Shown one piece after another: positions 61,776 through 64,000 of a DNA stretch of 64,000 bases. Each line of letters begins with the position of its first letter. The stretch's first letter is position 1. The notes under the pieces are model-generated. The model was given only the letters and a program-made list of their open reading frames with translations, was not told where the DNA came from and made no database searches. Made by a program: the position numbers and the translations under genes. Origin of the DNA: Clostridia bacterium (lineage in GTDB: Bacteria > Bacillota > Clostridia > Oscillospirales > Acutalibacteraceae); assembly GCA_017516965.1 (NCBI GenBank), contig JAFXAP010000008.1, positions 186,001 through 250,000 of the forward strand, read 5' to 3'.

Positions 61776-61982
61776 ATGAAGGCAAATAAAGATATTCGAG
61801 ATATGGTTGAAGAAAAAGGGTTTTGCCTGTGGGAACTTGCAGAAGCATTAAAATTAAGTAGTGATTCTGCGTTATCAAGAAAGCTTCGCCGTGAACTATC
61901 AAATGAAGAAAAGCAACTTATTTTCAAAACACTTGACCGAATGGTAGAGCAACGTTCGAACAAAGAACTCAAAAAGAAATAA
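61776..61982 (+). CDS. Small helix-turn-helix protein (Cro-like)
   Basis: The 68-residue protein (KDIRDMVEEKGFCLWELAEALKLSSDSALSRKLRRELS) fits a short lambda-repressor-like DNA-binding domain. ATG follows AAAAGGTGGTG by five bases; longer in-frame readings run through the operator and are rejected. It is the first rightward gene of the element and probably the counter-regulator. Confidence 0.8.
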   Translation: MKANKDIRDMVEEKGFCLWELAEALKLSSDSALSRKLRRELSNEEKQLIFKTLDRMVEQRSNKELKKK

Positions 61983-62003
61983 TAACATCGTGAAAGGATA
62001 TTT

Positions 62004-62198
62004 ATGAGCAAAACATTTTATACCGTGCGAGAGGTTGCACACACAGGAATATTAAGCGAATATGCTTTAAGGTTAATGCTGAAATCGGACAACCCTCCCC
62101 CACATATTAAAATTAACAAAAAGGTAAAGATAAACTATCCCCTTTTTATTGAATGGCTTGATATTGAAAGCAAAAAAGGCGGTGTGTTAATTGAGTGA
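62004..62198 (+). CDS. Excisionase-like small DNA-binding protein
   Basis: The 64-residue protein starts FYTVREVAHTGILSEYALRLML, a MerR/excisionase-like winged helix pattern, followed by the short wing IKINKKVKINYPLFIEWLD. AAAGGAT precedes the ATG. Its place between the regulator and the replication gene fits an excisionase (Xis) partner of the integrase. Confidence 0.75.
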   Translation: MSKTFYTVREVAHTGILSEYALRLMLKSDNPPPHIKINKKVKINYPLFIEWLDIESKKGGVLIE

Positions 62199-63411
62199 TA
62201 ACGAATATATAAATAAATTGCTCAATTATGGTATGAGTATTGAAGAACTTGAACACTACAAACAAAATGGTTTCACTATGCAAGAAGTATATGAAAGTTT
62301 CTTAAACGTCAAACGCATAGCAAAAACTGCTGCCGAATTCGGAGAAGATAACACCTCTTTTGTATGGACTCCGTATATACCTATCGGAGATTATACAGTT
62401 CTTATGGCTGACGGTGGCACAGGAAAAACTATTTTCTGCTGTGGTATTGCGGCGACAATAAGCCGTGGTGAATGTTTACCAAGTAATAGCACAATAAAAG
62501 AAAAGTCCACGCCTGCAAATACGCTTATTATATCGGCAGAAGATAGAGGCGAGTTGTTAAAAAAGAGACTTGTTTCTTCAGGTGCAGATTTGCACAAAGT
62601 CTATATATTGGACTGTATGGACTCCGAGGGAATGAATTTTACAAATGATTATGACGACTTTATGGAAACAATTAAGCGTTACAATCCTAAACTTGTAATA
62701 ATTGACCCGTGGCACGCTTTTTTGGGTGCTGACGTGGATATTAACCGAGTTAATGCTGTACGCCCTGTATTTCAAAGACTTGCAAATATGGCAAAAGTTT
62801 GTAATTGTGGTATGGTTCTTGTTTCTCACGTCAACAAAAGGGCACAGGGCGAAAACGCCAATAATGCCGCAACAGGTTCAACGGATTTTATAAACGCCGC
62901 TCGTTCTGCTATGCGTGTTATTTTCAACGATAATCCTACTGAAAAAGATACCCGAATTATTGTACACACAAAATCAAACTATGCAGAATTAGGTACATCA
63001 ATAAAATTCAGAATTACAAAAGACGGCGGCTGTCAATGGGCAGGTTTTAGTGATATAACAAGAAAAACGCTTGAAGATGCCGCAAGGTTTCACAAAACAC
63101 CAACGGAAATGCTTAACCAACAAAACGCCCAAGATACCACAAACTATGCACTGATAGAAGCAATTAAAGAAAAAGCAATCAAGGGAAAAATTGTAAATAT
63201 CAGTTATGAAGAAATGAAACAATCCAACGGTTCAGATATTTTCGGTATCAGCCAACCTAAACGAGCATTAGAAAGTGTAATCCCAAGTTTACAAGATTAT
63301 GGTATATCTATTCAGACAGGAAAAACAGTTAAATACAACGGCAGAACTCACAACGGTTTTAGTATTTATCAAAACGAAAGCATTGAAGACCTTGAGGCAG
63401 ATTTACCCTGA
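62191..63411 (+). CDS. RepA-like AAA ATPase (AAA_25), replication/DNA-binding
   Basis: The 406-residue protein has a Walker A DGGTGKT (about residues 74-80), Walker B PKLVIIDPWHAFL (about 170-182) and the VLVSHVNKRA sensor segment, the hallmarks of RecA-like hexameric RepA helicases of plasmids and phage islands. The C-terminal 120 residues look like a winged DNA-binding region. TTG is supported by GGCGGTG six bases upstream; it overlaps the stop of the excisionase-like gene. It probably drives replication of the excised element. Confidence 0.88.
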   Translation: MSDNEYINKLLNYGMSIEELEHYKQNGFTMQEVYESFLNVKRIAKTAAEFGEDNTSFVWTPYIPIGDYTVLMADGGTGKTIFCCGIAATISRGECLPSNSTIKEKSTPANTLIISAEDRGELLKKRLVSSGADLHKVYILDCMDSEGMNFTNDYDDFMETIKRYNPKLVIIDPWHAFLGADVDINRVNAVRPVFQRLANMAKVCNCGMVLVSHVNKRAQGENANNAATGSTDFINAARSAMRVIFNDNPTEKDTRIIVHTKSNYAELGTSIKFRITKDGGCQWAGFSDITRKTLEDAARFHKTPTEMLNQQNAQDTTNYALIEAIKEKAIKGKIVNISYEEMKQSNGSDIFGISQPKRALESVIPSLQDYGISIQTGKTVKYNGRTHNGFSIYQNESIEDLEADLP

Positions 63412-63538
63412 TAAGTCAATAATATTTTCTTATTCTCTGTTAGGGTATAGTTTTATATACTTTATTGTCTTTTCTATTAAAAATACATTAAGTCTGTAAA
63501 GTCTATAAATACACACACAACAAAAGGCAGGTGATAAT

Positions 63539-63697
63539 ATGGCTGACTATAATAAAATGCTTATTGATTTATTGAATGAAAAAATTTTGCATTTAACCAA
63601 TTTGAATGACGCAAAACGGCGTGAAATCAATAGGTTAAAAAAGCGTATAAGGGAGTTGGAAAAACTAAATGATAAAAACACTCAAGAAACATATTAA
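63539..63697 (+). CDS. Small coiled-coil protein of the element
   Basis: A 52-codon frame (ATG at 63539, TAA at 63695-63697) encodes a strongly helical, charged protein (MADYNKMLIDLLNEK ... REINRLKKRIRELEKLN) with heptad spacing. AAAGGCAGGTGAT lies upstream of the ATG. No family recognised; small DUF-type coiled-coil genes are frequent in such elements. The 127 bases before it are AT-rich and hold no gene. Confidence 0.7.
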   Translation: MADYNKMLIDLLNEKILHLTNLNDAKRREINRLKKRIRELEKLNDKNTQETY

Positions 63698-63741
63698 ACG
63701 ATTATTTGCGAAATTTGCTACAAATAAAGGGGGTGTAATGT

Positions 63742-64000
63742 GTGCAAAGAAAGAACGACGAGATAATTCTATCTGCCTTAATTGCCGCAGGTTCAATTCG
63801 TGCCGCTGCCAAAATCGCAGACGTTTCAGAAACGACAATCAGAACGAGGCTGAATGATGATGATTTTCGGCAAAGGTATGAGCAAGCAAAAGGGGCGATT
63901 TTAACCGAGGCTTGCGACGCTCTTTCCGCTCGTTTAACCCTTGCTGTTGATACATTGTGCGAGGTGTTAGAAGATACCAAAAACGCCGCTACAGTTAGAG
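63742..64000 (+). CDS. Helix-turn-helix protein, small-terminase-like, 3'-truncated by window
   Basis: From GTG at 63742 (six bases after GGGGGTG) 86 codons run to the window edge. The start VQRKNDEIILSALIAAGSIRAAAKIADVS-type sequence is a helix-turn-helix like those at the N-terminus of phage small terminase subunits and similar clostridial element proteins, followed by FRQRYEQAKGAILTEACDALSARLTLAVDTL helices. If it is a terminase subunit the element could redirect phage packaging, but this is inferred from family resemblance only. Confidence 0.75.
   Translation, partial: MQRKNDEIILSALIAAGSIRAAAKIADVSETTIRTRLNDDDFRQRYEQAKGAILTEACDALSARLTLAVDTLCEVLEDTKNAATVR

Noticed and set aside
63669-63857. 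62-codon Cys/Arg-rich frame in the integrative element
   Set aside because: It overlaps the better-supported helix-turn-helix gene starting at 63742 in another frame and looks like its frame shadow; a real short overlapping gene cannot be fully excluded.

Overview
The window looks like a chromosomal segment of a low-to-moderate GC, anaerobic, Gram-positive member of the Clostridia (Oscillospiraceae/Ruminococcaceae-like). Supporting signs are strong AAGGAGG-type ribosome binding sites, frequent TTG starts, a GerA-type germination cluster, rubrerythrin, an iron-sulfur L-serine ammonia-lyase, the short Firmicute-type GalT, TAXI-TRAP transport and an M15 carboxypeptidase. The genus cannot be fixed from the sequence alone.

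Layout. (1) 1-4.1 kb: the 3' end of an AGCS amino-acid symporter, a small P-loop protein, glucose-6-phosphate isomerase and a penicillin-binding D,D-carboxypeptidase. (2) 4.2-21.3 kb: sixteen minus-strand genes run without a visible internal terminator from a sigma-A promoter before lepA (EF-4) to a terminator at 4148-4180. They include an M15 peptidase, murD, two M42 aminopeptidases, a methionine gamma-lyase-like PLP enzyme, an HPr-like protein, pcrA, two tandem RlmD-type rRNA methyltransferases, a serine beta-lactamase-like protein and a YwaF-like membrane protein. (3) 21.4-26.2 kb: a DUF4080-type B12/radical SAM protein and a TAXI-TRAP transporter. (4) 26.3-29.6 kb: an AT-rich accessory patch with a lipoprotein, three paralogous unknown membrane proteins, a small membrane protein, a frameshifted small gene and an array of short palindromes, ending at a tRNA-Gln(CUG) gene. 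(5) 29.7-30.9 kb: RNA-rich; a 6S-like RNA, a DUF1292 gene and a promoter-to-terminator non-coding transcript of about 320 nt with four spaced TGAGTCC repeats. (6) 30.9-45.3 kb: sugar isomerase plus serine ammonia-lyase, two SGNH hydrolases, rsmE plus an RsmF-like gene, galT plus a DUF3048 lipoprotein, then cysteine desulfurase-thiI-sortase-like-unknown-DUF368. The sortase-like protein has lost both catalytic His and Cys. (7) 45.4-50.2 kb: a germination locus (SpoIID-like/peptidoglycan-binding protein, GerA-type, half-length GerC-type and shortened GerB-type proteins). (8) 50.3-59.6 kb: glycoside hydrolase, rubrerythrin, pth-mfd, a lipoprotein, and an adenylate-forming ligase preceded by a highly structured RNA leader with an intrinsic terminator. 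(9) 59.6-64 kb: the start of an integrative element with tyrosine recombinase, XRE repressor, divergent small regulators, a RepA-like AAA ATPase and the start of a small-terminase-like gene, an order that recalls phage-inducible islands; it runs off the window.

The most promising undescribed items are the two promoter-defined RNAs (30494-30815 and 57664-57881), the palindrome array at 29431-29593, the three-paralog membrane family and the catalytically dead sortase in its operon. No CRISPR array and no obvious complete defence system are visible.
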